A DNA stretch of 55,384 nt from Nostoc sp. WHI (GTDB lineage Bacteria > Cyanobacteriota > Cyanobacteriia > Cyanobacteriales > Nostocaceae): contig NZ_WBKM01000233.1 in assembly GCF_015714725.1 (NCBI RefSeq), forward strand, positions 1-55,384, written 5' to 3'. Position numbers and translations under genes: made by a program. Shown one piece after another: positions 24,317-33,485 of this stretch. Position 1 is the stretch's first letter. Each line of letters opens with the position of its first letter. A model generated the notes under the pieces. That model saw only the letters and a list, made by a program, of their open reading frames with translations, was not told where the DNA came from and searched no databases.

Positions 24317-24344
24317 TTAAGGTCTTGGGTAAATTATTAAAACG

Positions 24345-24522
24345 GAATTCAGGAGTCAGGAGTCAGAGAAGAGGAAAAGGGGCAGGGGGCAGGGAGACGG
24401 GGGGAAAAATGCGCTCATTTCCCCTGCACTCATGGTTTCAGAGCCAATAAATTTATTTATGGGGTTTCCCCCCTGCCCCCTGCAAGAGCTGCCCCTTTTC
24501 CTCTTCGTTGACTTCTGAATTC
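24345..24522. repeat. Large imperfect inverted repeat (GAATTCAGGAGTCAGG...TTCTGAATTC)
   Basis: Left arm GAATTCAGGAGTCAGGAGTC...AGAGGAAAAGGGGCAGGGGGCAGG and right arm CCCTGCCCCCTGC...GCCCCTTTTCCTCTTCG...CTTCTGAATTC pair over most of about 75 bases. It would fold into a long stem, as transcript terminator or palindromic repeat element. It begins 28 bases after the antiporter stop. Confidence 0.7.
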
Positions 24523-25095
24523 TTTTTCAATAATTAGTTTTGAGCAAAAATTACTCAGGACTCAGGACGCTGAATTCCGTACTGTGACATTGCTTTGAAG
24601 ATTTTGCTATTGTGCAGTGGAAACTTCTGTTGCTAAATTTCCGTCCCATGTGATTGTAGAATAATCGTCTGTTTGTAATTTCTACCAGCATTGGGAACGG
24701 TTACTTATTTCCAGTCTCCCTCGGCTTGGAAAATTTTATCTGAATATTTTCCAGATAATTGGGGAGTAACACCTATAAATCTTGTTAGATCATCTGACAG
24801 TAGTGGGAATTATTTACTCAGTGCATCAATGGCAACAAAGAACAAACATTTATCAGTGAACGGTTATCGATTATCAGTTTTCTAGCTTCCTTGGGATTCA
24901 AAGTCTCCCATCTCTACAGGTGGAGGTTTCAGATGGGGATTTAGACCCAAGACAACTGATTTAAGTATGTCTTTATACCAGCTTAAAAAATCAAAAAAGG
25001 CATCCAAGGTCAAGTTTCGGTGGTGATGGTGTGATGATTTACCAATGAGTTGAGATATTGACGGCTCCCATGAACGTGAATTAGGAGAAAGGACT
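24523..25095. other. Intergenic region before amiC1: a hairpin and the shared amiC leader
   Basis: CCCATCT (24907-24913) and AGATGGG (24931-24937) form a hairpin. The last 60 bases (GAGATATTGACGGCTCCCAT to the AGGAGAAAGGACT ribosome site) are nearly repeated before amiC2. A 64-codon open frame near 24691 has no start signal and ends in repeat-like sequence, so I do not call it. Confidence 0.45.
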
Positions 25096-26970
25096 GTGAA
25101 ATTACACTGGTTACTACCCAGCACTATTGGAACTATCTTCATGCTATCGTCGCCAGTAATGGCCGCGAGACTTGAATCTTGGCGCTTTGATGCCAATCAA
25201 AACAGGCTGGAAATTAATACTGTGGGAGCAGTTCAACCCCAGGCACAACTAATTTTCAACCCGACTCGGCTGGTAATTGATTTGCCAGGAACCATATTTG
25301 GGCGTCCGCAGCTAACCCAACAGGTAGGCGGTGGAATTCGCTCGATTCGTGTTGGGCAGTTTGATACAGAGACAACACGGATAGTTGTCGAACTGACTCC
25401 TGGTTATACTTTAGACCCCAAACAAGTGCAATTTCTGGGTACAACTGGCGATCGCTGGACGGTGCAATTACCTACGCCAGAAGTTGAAAAATTAGCCTCA
25501 TCTCCCAGAAGTGTTTACAGTGCAGTTACCCCCGACTCTGAGCCTCAACCTACGATTTCAAGGGTTGCCACGACTACGCAAGGAGCGACTCAAATTGAGA
25601 ACTTACAAGTAACAGGTGATGGGTTGTTCGTCCGCACCAGTGGTGGTAATCCTCCGATTCAGGTAGTTCGGAGCCGCGATCGCGCTACCATCTTCATAGA
25701 TATCTCTGGCGCATCTTTATCATCACGTCTGGCGCAGCAGAATAATATACCCGTTAACAAACATGGTATTAGCCGCGTCGAATTCACCCAACTACAAACC
25801 CAACCTCCTGGCGTCCGCCTGACCTTGCGGGTAGACAAAAATAGCCCCGACTGGCGGACAACCAATAGTAACGACGGTTTGGTAGTTCTACCTAGTCGCC
25901 TTGTCAGATTGCCTGAAAGTAATAATTCGGACAATCAATCAGAACCACCCTCATTTCCCAGTAGACTATCTGCCAACAACTCGCCAGCCACAATTGAGTC
26001 TGTGCAACTGGCTGATAATGGCACACAGCTGCTAATTAGAGCCGACAAAACTTTATCTGCTACCGGAGCCTGGGATAGATCCTCAGGTCTGTTCCGCATC
26101 ACAATTACTAATGCTAACCTAGATCCCGGAGTCACAGGCCCTATTTTTGCTGCCAATAGCCCCATTCTCCGGGTACGCCTGCAACCGCAAGAACCAAATA
26201 CTGTCATTGTCTTAGTTCAACCAGCAGCCGGAGTCCAAATTGGGCAACCCAATCAAATCAGCGACCAGCTTTTGGCTCTACCAATACAAGGCTCTCGGCG
26301 AATTGTCGCCCTCCCCGGAAGACCCCCCCTTGCTTTACCTGGACTACCGCCGCCAAACCGGGGCCCATTTCCAGACCCAAATAATCCCAATCCCCAGCCC
26401 CTATTCCCACCACAGCGCCGAGCTAATAATGGGCGAATGGTAGTCCTTATTGACCCTGGACATGGCGGTAAAGACCCTGGAGCAGTAGGTCTTGGAGGAT
26501 TACGCGAAAAGGATATTATCTTATCTATTAGCAGAAGGATAGCTGAAATTTTGCAGCAAAATGGCGTACAAGTAGTTATGACGCGGGATTCTGACTATTT
26601 CGTCACCCTTCCGGGACGGGTGCAATTAGCAGAGCGAGCCAATGCTGATGTGTTTGTTAGCATTCATGCTAATGCAGTCGGCCCAGGTCGTTCGGATGTC
26701 AGTGGCTTAGAAACATATTATTACGACAGTGGTTTGAGTCTAGCTCGCAGTGTCCATAACAGTATTCTCCAAAGTGTAAACGTTAGAGACAGGGGAGTGC
26801 GACGAGCGAGATTTTTTGTCCTCAGAAAAAGTTCCATGCCTTCTATTCTCGTAGAAACAGGTTATTTGACTGGTCGAGAGGATAACGCTAAACTCAGAAA
26901 CTCAGCTTACCAAAATCAAATGGCAGAAGCGATCGCTCGCGGCATTCTTCAGTACCTACAGAGAAGATAA
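25096..26970 (+). CDS. amiC1: N-acetylmuramoyl-L-alanine amidase with AMIN domains (AmiC1)
   Basis: A 624-residue exported amidase starting at GTG 25096, with AGGAGAAAGGACT just upstream. Residues 1-22 are the signal peptide (to VMA-A). An AMIN domain follows (about 23-125, LESWRFDANQNRLEI... DRWTVQLP), then two more AMIN-like beta segments (about 172-265 and 295-390), a Pro/Asn-rich linker, and the Amidase_3 domain from about 449 (VVLIDPGHGGKDPGAVG, SIHANAV, SILVETGYLTGRED), with zinc-binding His and catalytic Glu present. It cuts septal peptidoglycan. In Anabaena and Nostoc punctiforme such tandem AmiC enzymes drill the nanopores for cell-cell septal junctions and are needed for heterocyst development. 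Confidence 0.93.
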   Translation: MKLHWLLPSTIGTIFMLSSPVMAARLESWRFDANQNRLEINTVGAVQPQAQLIFNPTRLVIDLPGTIFGRPQLTQQVGGGIRSIRVGQFDTETTRIVVELTPGYTLDPKQVQFLGTTGDRWTVQLPTPEVEKLASSPRSVYSAVTPDSEPQPTISRVATTTQGATQIENLQVTGDGLFVRTSGGNPPIQVVRSRDRATIFIDISGASLSSRLAQQNNIPVNKHGISRVEFTQLQTQPPGVRLTLRVDKNSPDWRTTNSNDGLVVLPSRLVRLPESNNSDNQSEPPSFPSRLSANNSPATIESVQLADNGTQLLIRADKTLSATGAWDRSSGLFRITITNANLDPGVTGPIFAANSPILRVRLQPQEPNTVIVLVQPAAGVQIGQPNQISDQLLALPIQGSRRIVALPGRPPLALPGLPPPNRGPFPDPNNPNPQPLFPPQRRANNGRMVVLIDPGHGGKDPGAVGLGGLREKDIILSISRRIAEILQQNGVQVVMTRDSDYFVTLPGRVQLAERANADVFVSIHANAVGPGRSDVSGLETYYYDSGLSLARSVHNSILQSVNVRDRGVRRARFFVLRKSSMPSILVETGYLTGREDNAKLRNSAYQNQMAEAIARGILQYLQRR

Positions 26971-27270
26971 ATAATTTAGTCTAAATTATTGAGTAAATAC
27001 ATTCTTTACCATTTAAGTAGTAAAACAACTTAAGTATTCTTACGGCGGAATAGGAATAGCTTCTTTGTTATTGTCATCTGATGCTTTGCAAATCAAATTT
27101 ATATGGGCTAATGGATGATATGGCAAAATCAAAGGAGCTTGCTATATTTTACGCCATTACCTGTGTCTTAATAACAGCGCCAAATTCAAGTGTGTACGGT
27201 GATGTGTGAGGATTTGCCAATATGTTGAGATGTTGATGGCTCCCATGAATGTGAATCAGGAGAAAGGACT
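26971..27270 (+). other. amiC1-amiC2 intergenic region
   Basis: 300 bases with no gene. The final 60 or so bases copy the amiC1 leader (GTTGATGGCTCCCATGAATG, AGGAGAAAGGACT), so the tandem duplication included the ribosome site and some upstream DNA. No terminator is obvious; the genes may be cotranscribed. Confidence 0.5.
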
Positions 27271-29138
27271 GTGAAATTACGCTGGTTACTATCCAGTACT
27301 ATTGGAACTATCTTCATGCTATCGTCGCCGGCAATGGCCGCGAAACTCGAATCTTGGCGTTTTGATGCCAATCAAAACAAGCTGGAAATTAATACTTCAG
27401 AAGCTGTTCAACCCCAAGCACAATTAATTTTTAACCCCACTCGTTTGGTAATTGATTTGCCAGGAACCATATTTGGGCGTTCGCAGCTAACCCAACAAAT
27501 AGGCGGTGCAATTCGTTCGATTCGTGTTGGGCAGTTTGATACAGAGACAACGCGGATAGTTGTTGAATTGACTCCTGGCTATACTTTAGACCCCAAACGA
27601 GTAAAATTTGTGGGCACAACTGGCGATCGCTGGACAGTGCAATTGCCTACGCCAGAGTCCAAAGATGTACCCCCAGAAAATACTGAGAGGCAGCAAGAAG
27701 AAGTTATCGCCACAGAAACTTCACCGAGAACATCTACACCAGTGTTCTCCCCAAGGAATATTTACAATGTGGTGAGAACCGGCATCGGCAATCCACTTAA
27801 CAACAGAATGGTTGTCGCCAGGGTTACTCAAATTGAGAATTTACAAGTCACAGGCGATGGTTTTTTCATCCGTACCAGTGGTGGTAATCCTCAGATTCAG
27901 GTAAATCGTAGCGCCGATCAGAAGGCGATTAACATCGACATTGCTGGCGCAACTTTATCATCAAGTCTAGAGCCGCGAGATTTGTTGATTAATCGCTATG
28001 GTGTCAGCCGTATCCAGTTTACCCAACTGCAAACAAGTCCATCTGTTGTGCGCCTGACTTTAGAGGTGGACGAAAATAGTCCAAATTGGCGAGCAACCAC
28101 TAGCAGTATTGGTGGTTTTGTAGTTCTACCCAGTCGTGGTGGAGGTAACAGTCCACGCCCTATACAACCGACTAATAGTTCACCCGCTACCATTGAGTCT
28201 GTAGAACTGGCTAATAATGGCACACAACTGTTGATTAGAGCCGACCAAACTTTATCCGCTACAGGAGGCTGGGATAGATCATCTGGTCTGTTCCGCATCA
28301 CTATCAACAATGCTCAGTTAGCTCCCAAAGTCACAGGCCCTGCTTTTAATGCTAATAGCCCGATTCTGCGAGTTCGCCTGCAACCACAACAACCCAATAG
28401 TGTCACCGTCTTAGTTCAACCAGCAGCCGGAGTCCAAATTGGTGAACTTAACCAAGTTGGTGACCAACTTTTGGCTCTAGAATTACAACGCTTTGGTAAC
28501 ATCACACCCCCCATTACTTTACCTCCCCTGCGATCGCCAAACCCCACAGATAATCCCCGTCCAATTTCTCAGCCACAACCACGCCCCTCAGTTCCCAGAG
28601 GAAAATTGCTAGTAGTTATTGACCCAGGACATGGTGGAAAAGACTCAGGTGCCCCCGGTCTGGGCGGACTGTTAGAAAAGGATGTAGTCTTGCCTATTGG
28701 TAGAAGGGTGGCAGCAATTTTAGAGCAAAATGGTGTACAAGCGGTACTAACACGAGATGCTGATTTTTCGTAGAACTTCAGGGACGTGTAGACATTGCTG
28801 AACGAGTGAATGCAACCTTGTTTGTCAGTATTCATGCTAATTCCGTTGATAATCGCCCTGATGTCAATGGCTTAGAAATGTATTATTACGAAAGCGGTTA
28901 CGCTCTAGCTGAAGTAGTTCGTAATACCATCCTCCAGAATATCGATACTCTTAAAAACCGGGGAACCCGCAAGGCGAGATTCTACGTTCTCAGGAAAAGC
29001 TCCATGCCTTCGATTTTAGTGGAAACAGGCTATATGTCTGGTCGGGAGGATAATCCGAGATTGGGAACACCGGACTATCAAAATCGGATGGCAGAAGCGA
29101 TCGCTCGTGGCATCCTCAAATACTTACAGCAGAGGTAA
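27271..29138 (+). pseudogene. amiC2: Second AMIN-amidase (AmiC2), split by a one-base frameshift
   Basis: GTG start and leader as in amiC1. The first frame runs 500 codons through the signal peptide, AMIN domains and first part of Amidase_3 (VVIDPGHGGKDSGAPG, TRDADFS) to TAG at 28771-28773. The rest is one frame over: ELQGRVDIAERVNATLFVSIHAN to ILVETGYMSGRED and ILKYLQQR. Adding one T to the run of five (28764-28768) restores DADFFVELQGRV and a 622-residue protein, two shorter than AmiC1. As written, the zinc His of DPGHGG and the SIHAN and VETGY residues fall on different pieces, so no piece is active. It may be a sequencing error, a real mutation or phase variation. Confidence 0.88.
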
Positions 29139-29267
29139 GATAGTAAAAATTATTAATTAAAAACATGGTATTTAAACTTATTTTGTATACAAAATTTAGT
29201 AGTAAATTTGTGGATTGTCTGCTAAATTCTGTATTTTAAAGTCAAAAACCTAAATTAACATCTGACT

Positions 29268-30131
29268 GTGTATTCATCTTTTATCTTTGAAGGTAATCTT
29301 GACGATTTTTCTGATCAAGAACCCCAACGTGCTCCAATTGGCATTTTTGATAGTGGTGTGGGTGGGCTGACGGTACTGCGACAAATATATCGGCAACTCC
29401 CCAATGAATCAATTGTTTACTTTGGGGATACAGCTCGACTTCCTTATGGAATTCGTTCACAAGCAGAAATTTTACAATTTACCCGTGAAATTATTACCTG
29501 GCTACAACAGCAGCAGGTAAAAATGGTGATTATGGCTTGCAACACTAGTTCTGCTCTAGCACTAGAAACTGTACGTCAAGAATTTAGCATACCCATTCTA
29601 GGAGTAATCCTACCAGGGGCAAGGGCAGCAGTGCAACAAGGAAGACGGATTGGTGTAATTGCAACCCCAGCTACAGCTAAGAGTAATGCTTATAAGCACG
29701 CCATACTCGAAATCGATCCTGATATCCAAGTCTGGCAAGTTGGATGTCCAGAATTTGTACCACTCATTGAGCAAAACCGCATTCACGACCCCTACACGAC
29801 TGAAGTAGCACGAGCCTACCTAGAGCCTTTACTAGAGCAGCAAATTGATACCTTAATCCACGGCTGTACCCATTATCCACTCCTAGCACCAGTATTGCGA
29901 TCGCTCCTCCCCTCTCAAGTCCAGATGGTTGACCCAGCTGTTCATGTTGTTGCAGCTTGTGCCCAAGAGCTAGACTTATTAAGCTTAAGAAATACTCACC
30001 CACCACTGCCAACTCGCTTCGCGGTTAGCGGTTGTCCACAACAGTTTTCCCAGTCTGGAATGCAGTGGCTAGGCTATACCCCAATGGTTGAAAAGGTTTG
30101 CTTTACTGATATCGCTATTTCCCAATTCTAA
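29268..30131 (+). CDS. murI: Glutamate racemase
   Basis: A 287-residue cytoplasmic enzyme making D-glutamate for peptidoglycan. IGIFDSGVGGLTVLR holds the substrate-binding Asp-Ser, YFGDTARLPYG the next block, and the two catalytic cysteines are C91 (ACNTSSAL) and C200 (HGCTHYPLL). The chosen GTG at 29268 gives a 20-residue acidic extension before the core; there is no strong ribosome site. It follows amiC2 by 129 bases, in the same direction, which suits a wall-metabolism cluster. Confidence 0.95.
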   Translation: MYSSFIFEGNLDDFSDQEPQRAPIGIFDSGVGGLTVLRQIYRQLPNESIVYFGDTARLPYGIRSQAEILQFTREIITWLQQQQVKMVIMACNTSSALALETVRQEFSIPILGVILPGARAAVQQGRRIGVIATPATAKSNAYKHAILEIDPDIQVWQVGCPEFVPLIEQNRIHDPYTTEVARAYLEPLLEQQIDTLIHGCTHYPLLAPVLRSLLPSQVQMVDPAVHVVAACAQELDLLSLRNTHPPLPTRFAVSGCPQQFSQSGMQWLGYTPMVEKVCFTDIAISQF

Positions 30132-30132
30132 A

Positions 30133-30195
30133 AGACGCGATGAATCGCGTCTCTACGAATAACTTTTGTACAGACACGATTCATCGCGTCTCTAT
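30133..30195. repeat. GACGCGATGAATCGCGTCTCTAC repeat pair
   Basis: GACGCGATGAATCGCGTC is a near-palindrome, and a second related copy (GACACGATTCATCGCGTCTCT) follows 39 bases later. Typical intergenic cyanobacterial repeat, two bases after the murI stop. Confidence 0.65.
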
Positions 30196-30368
30196 TGACT
30201 ATTAACTGCTTCAGTTACCTTCGTCCTTACTGATATCTCTTGCTTGTGTTCTCCTTTGGCAGATAAAGGAAAACTTGTAGCAACAGTCTTTGTGCCAGTT
30301 CGCTTTGCCAGTGCTAATAACAAGTAGACTGTGAACAAATATCCAGACGCTAAAATAAAAATCATCAT
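30192..30368 (-). CDS. Putative 58-residue single-span membrane protein
   Basis: The minus-strand frame starts MMIFILASGYLFTVYLLLAL, a membrane helix with the N-terminus at the very start, and continues through a polar Lys/Thr-rich tail (KRTGTKTVATSF, KQEISVRTKV) to TAG at 30192-30194. GGAAG lies about 8 bases before the double ATG. Its small size and clean helix-plus-tail design suggest a real gene. Its last codons overlap a repeat (30133-30195). Family and function are unknown; the tail is predicted cytoplasmic by the positive-inside rule. Confidence 0.55.
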   Translation of the reverse strand: MMIFILASGYLFTVYLLLALAKRTGTKTVATSFPLSAKGEHKQEISVRTKVTEAVNSQ

Positions 30369-30422
30369 AGGTATACTTCCGTAAATTATTCTTCTACCAG
30401 CACCTTTTCCAAAGGAATCAGG

Positions 30423-30603
30423 ACTTACGCATTGACAAGAAAGAGTAAATATGAGTTATTTGAAAAACCACATTTGTCGTAGGGGCAATTCATGAATTGC
30501 CCCTACCGTGCGGGTTTACAACAATCAAAGAATGATTCATAAAAACCTGAAACGACGTATTTACGTTAATACACAACATAATTCTTTTGTACAGTGCGTA
30601 AGT
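30423..30603. mobile_element. MITE-like element with ACTTACGC ends and a 28-bp perfect palindrome
   Basis: The ends ACTTACGCATTGACA and the complement of TGTACAGTGCGTAAGT match imperfectly over about 15 bases. Inside, GTAGGGGCAATTCATGAATTGCCCCTAC (30479-30506) is a perfect palindrome. There is no coding capacity and no clear target duplication. It resembles non-autonomous elements common in Nostoc. Confidence 0.6.
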
Positions 30604-31534
30604 ACTAGGAATATAAAATCTCATAAAATTAGTAAAACCTCAGTCAACCAAGTGCATCCTTGATGGCTGTAGTTTCCTATGTAAAACTACCTATAGAAAT
30701 GGAATTCTATACGGACAAAGAATTTATTATCTCATACGATTTATTGCAGACCATACATCCCACAGCAGTTAGATTGTCATGCGACAAGCTAAAACTGCGA
30801 TTCTCAGGGGTCTACTTGATCTGCGTTATTTTTGCTCACACTGCTGTGAAAGGAGGAATGCTTGCGCTCAACGTGCGCTGAAGACGTGTAGCGGCTTCCC
30901 ATAGGAATATCGCATAGCTCCAAACCAGGAGTTTCGCATGTCGCACGAAACACGAAAGGAGTTTTTCCCTTAATGTAAGCGACTACTAGTGATTTTACAC
31001 ACACTACACCAACTAAGTAAAGTCAACTAATAGGTGACTTGTCTTTTGGGGTGTGAATATCTGAAAAATTTATAATTCCTATATTTTAGAGTAACACAAC
31101 GACCCTGAATTTTAAGCCTACTCGTCTGCTAAATTTCAATTTTTTTGAATAACTATGACCTTAGGCTTAGAGAAATTTAGTCTTAGCCAGTAGTGAAAAA
31201 TTAAAGTTGTATCCAGTTTGTCAATAAGTAATCTTACCTGAATTTAGATTTAATCTGTTCTGTGGCGGAAAACTTGGAAGCGCGGGGAATTGCGTAACAC
31301 CATCTTCAGTAAAAACCTTTCCTATATACTGAGAAGTCATATTCAAGGTTAGTTTTAAACTGAGCTTGCAAAATTAAGCATAATTACTTATTTCCAAATA
31401 CACTATTGAGTTAAAATTTAGCAATAGACTAATGAAAATAGGATTACCTGATGAAAACTTTGCGCTGGTACAGGCTTAATCTTAAAATGAGTAATATGTA
31501 AACTTTCGTAACCTAAGCCAGAGTCCGCCCATCC
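30604..31534. other. Long intergenic region upstream of sds; no convincing gene
   Basis: About 930 bases. A 73-codon plus frame near 30663 lacks a ribosome site and family features. Near 30885-30960 are fragments like GTAGCGGCTTCCCATAGGAATATCGC that resemble degraded small dispersed repeats. The remainder is AT-rich and must hold the promoter of sds. Confidence 0.4.
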
Positions 31535-32506
31535 ATGACCCCAGCCACCTCCATGTTTACCCCTGTGGAAGCAGACCTGCAACTACTAGCAGATAACCTA
31601 AAACAGCTAGTTGGAAACCGCCACCCCATTCTGTTTGCAGCAGCCGAACATTTATTCGGAGCTGGTGGAAAGCGTATCAGACCAGCAATTGTCCTGCTAA
31701 TATCGCGGGCAACAATGTTAGAACAAGACATTACGCCACGTCACCGCCGTTTAGCTGAGATTACGGAAATGATTCACACAGCAAGCTTGGTACATGACGA
31801 TGTGGTAGATGAATCAGACGTGCGGCGAGGCGTTCCCACCGTTCATAGTTTGTTCGGTAACCGCATTGCCATCTTAGCAGGAGATTTTCTTTTTGCCCAA
31901 TCGTCGTGGTATTTAGCAAACTTGGACAATTTGGAGGTGGTGAAACTACTTTCAGAAGTAATTATGGATCTGGCTACTGGGGAGATCCAGCAAGGGCTGA
32001 ATTGTTTTGATGCTAGCATCTCTGTTGAAAGTTACCTCCAGAAAAGTTATTACAAAACAGCTTCTTTAATGGCCAACAGTTCTAAAGCTGCTGGGTTACT
32101 CAGTGAAGTCTCCCGAGAAACTGTTGAGCACATGTATAGCTACGGTCGTCATTTTGGTATCGCATTTCAAATTGTCGATGACATTTTAGATTTCACTAGT
32201 ACAACAGACACCTTGGGTAAACCTGTGGGGTCGGATCTCAAAAGTGGCAATCTGACTGCACCCGTTTTATTTGCTTTAGGGGAAAAACCATCTTTGGAAG
32301 TGCTGATTGACCGAGAGTTTACCGAAGAAGGGGATTTAGAGCAAGCACTGGAACTAATTCAAAATAGTCAAGGTATACAGCAGGCGCGAGAGTTAGCTGC
32401 TCACCATGCCAAGTTAGCAATTGAACATCTTGCAATTCTCCCACCCTCAGAGTCTCACCAGGCATTGATTAACATAGCTGAATACACACTGAGTCGTCTT
32501 TATTAA
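31535..32506 (+). CDS. sds: Long-chain (solanesyl-type) polyprenyl diphosphate synthase
   Basis: A 323-residue trans-prenyltransferase. GAGGKRIRPAIVLL is the IPP-binding block, the first Asp-rich motif is DDVVD (from D88) and the second is DDILD (from D215). The residues before the first motif are small (THTASLVH-type, here IHTASLVH), which leaves room for long chains. In cyanobacteria this enzyme makes the C45 side chain of plastoquinone. Length fits. It lies between murI and hetZ. Confidence 0.92.
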   Translation: MTPATSMFTPVEADLQLLADNLKQLVGNRHPILFAAAEHLFGAGGKRIRPAIVLLISRATMLEQDITPRHRRLAEITEMIHTASLVHDDVVDESDVRRGVPTVHSLFGNRIAILAGDFLFAQSSWYLANLDNLEVVKLLSEVIMDLATGEIQQGLNCFDASISVESYLQKSYYKTASLMANSSKAAGLLSEVSRETVEHMYSYGRHFGIAFQIVDDILDFTSTTDTLGKPVGSDLKSGNLTAPVLFALGEKPSLEVLIDREFTEEGDLEQALELIQNSQGIQQARELAAHHAKLAIEHLAILPPSESHQALINIAEYTLSRLY

Positions 32507-32755
32507 ATTCAGTTATCAGTTCTTAGGTAAAAAGTAGGGATTTAGATCCTAAGTAAAACTTTCCACCTGTTCTTAAGTGGGTGACTCTAGCTCACTAAGA
32601 AATTAAAACTTAAAAACTGAAAAATGTTCACTGATAACTATTTATTAATCGATTTTAGGCTTCACCGATAGTTGAGCCAATGGCATGGTTTAAGGGAAAG
32701 AAAAAATTTCGTTTCTGCCTAATTTAGAAAACTTTTTTAAAGGAATTTGAGACTT

Positions 32756-32806
32756 AAAAATTTGGATGTGGGATTGTATCTAAAAAATCCCACATCCAAA
32801 TTTTTT
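32756..32806. terminator. Bidirectional terminator between sds and the opposed gene
   Basis: AAAAATTTGGATGTGGGATT and AATCCCACATCCAAATTTTT are perfect complements over 20 bases around a 10-base loop, with T-runs on both strands. The right arm abuts the stop of the minus-strand gene at 32807. The region 32507-32755 holds no gene. Confidence 0.85.
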
Positions 32807-33280
32807 CTATGCAATATCAGGGGGGATCTGTTTAGGCGATCGCTGTTGTCGTAACTGTTGCTGCATGAGTTTTTCTAGTTCAGTTCGCTTAATTTCAACG
32901 GTATGAGTGGTCTTACCCGGCGTTTCCAAAAAAACGATACTATCTACGGGTTCTAATGCCACCATTTGAAACAAAATATGAGTTACAGGAACAATTTTAG
33001 CTAGCATTTGAGGGTCAAGCCCAGCAGGGGGAATTAGAGAGACATCTTGTATGGTAGGGAAAGCGTAAATCACACGCTTTTCCAATCCTGGATTAGCACG
33101 ATTGCTCAATGTAGTTAAAACCCAGCTTGACTCTGAATTTTGGAGAATATAGTACTGGGAGTAGCGTAATTTTTGAGCGATCGCTCTAAGGGCAGGAGCA
33201 ATTGCTGCAACAAGATGTGGTGTCATGCCATCGCGAGGTGCATTATCAATCAGCAATTGAATTTGTGCTTCTAAATCCAT
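32807..33280 (-). CDS. Conserved-looking cyanobacterial hypothetical protein next to hetZ
   Basis: About 157 residues from ATG 33280 (MDLEAQIQLLIDNAP); a longer frame to 33319 adds MLLPLPRSRIQVI and is less likely. The sequence has an alpha-beta pattern: APALRAIAQKLRYSQYYILQ, SWVLTTLSNRANPGLEKRVIYAFPT, then a C-terminal helix LEKLMQQQLRQQR. There are no signal peptide or metal motifs. It is divergent from hetZ with about 205 bases between starts, so the promoters face each other. I recall a homologue at this place in other heterocyst formers, but no function is known to me. Confidence 0.7.
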   Translation of the reverse strand: MDLEAQIQLLIDNAPRDGMTPHLVAAIAPALRAIAQKLRYSQYYILQNSESSWVLTTLSNRANPGLEKRVIYAFPTIQDVSLIPPAGLDPQMLAKIVPVTHILFQMVALEPVDSIVFLETPGKTTHTVEIKRTELEKLMQQQLRQQRSPKQIPPDIA

Positions 33281-33485
33281 AATGACTTGTATACGACTCC
33301 TGGGTAATGGCAATAACATCTATCAAAATGTGAACAATCCCATTAGAGTTGGGAATAATAAAATCAGCCATATCTTAAATATAGGATTGGTCTGCGTTTA
33401 GCTTATACGTAAAACCGAAAAAGCCAATACCCACAGTCGTACAGGTTGTATTTAAGTAAGTTAGGGTCTTTTGAAAACCGAGACT

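Noticed and set aside
24691..24885. 64-codon frame after the antiporter
   Set aside because: Non-ATG start without a ribosome site; the tail is made from repeat-like AACGGTTATCGATTATCAG sequence.
30663..30881. 73-codon plus frame before sds
   Set aside because: No ribosome site, no recognisable features, and its end runs into repeat-like sequence.
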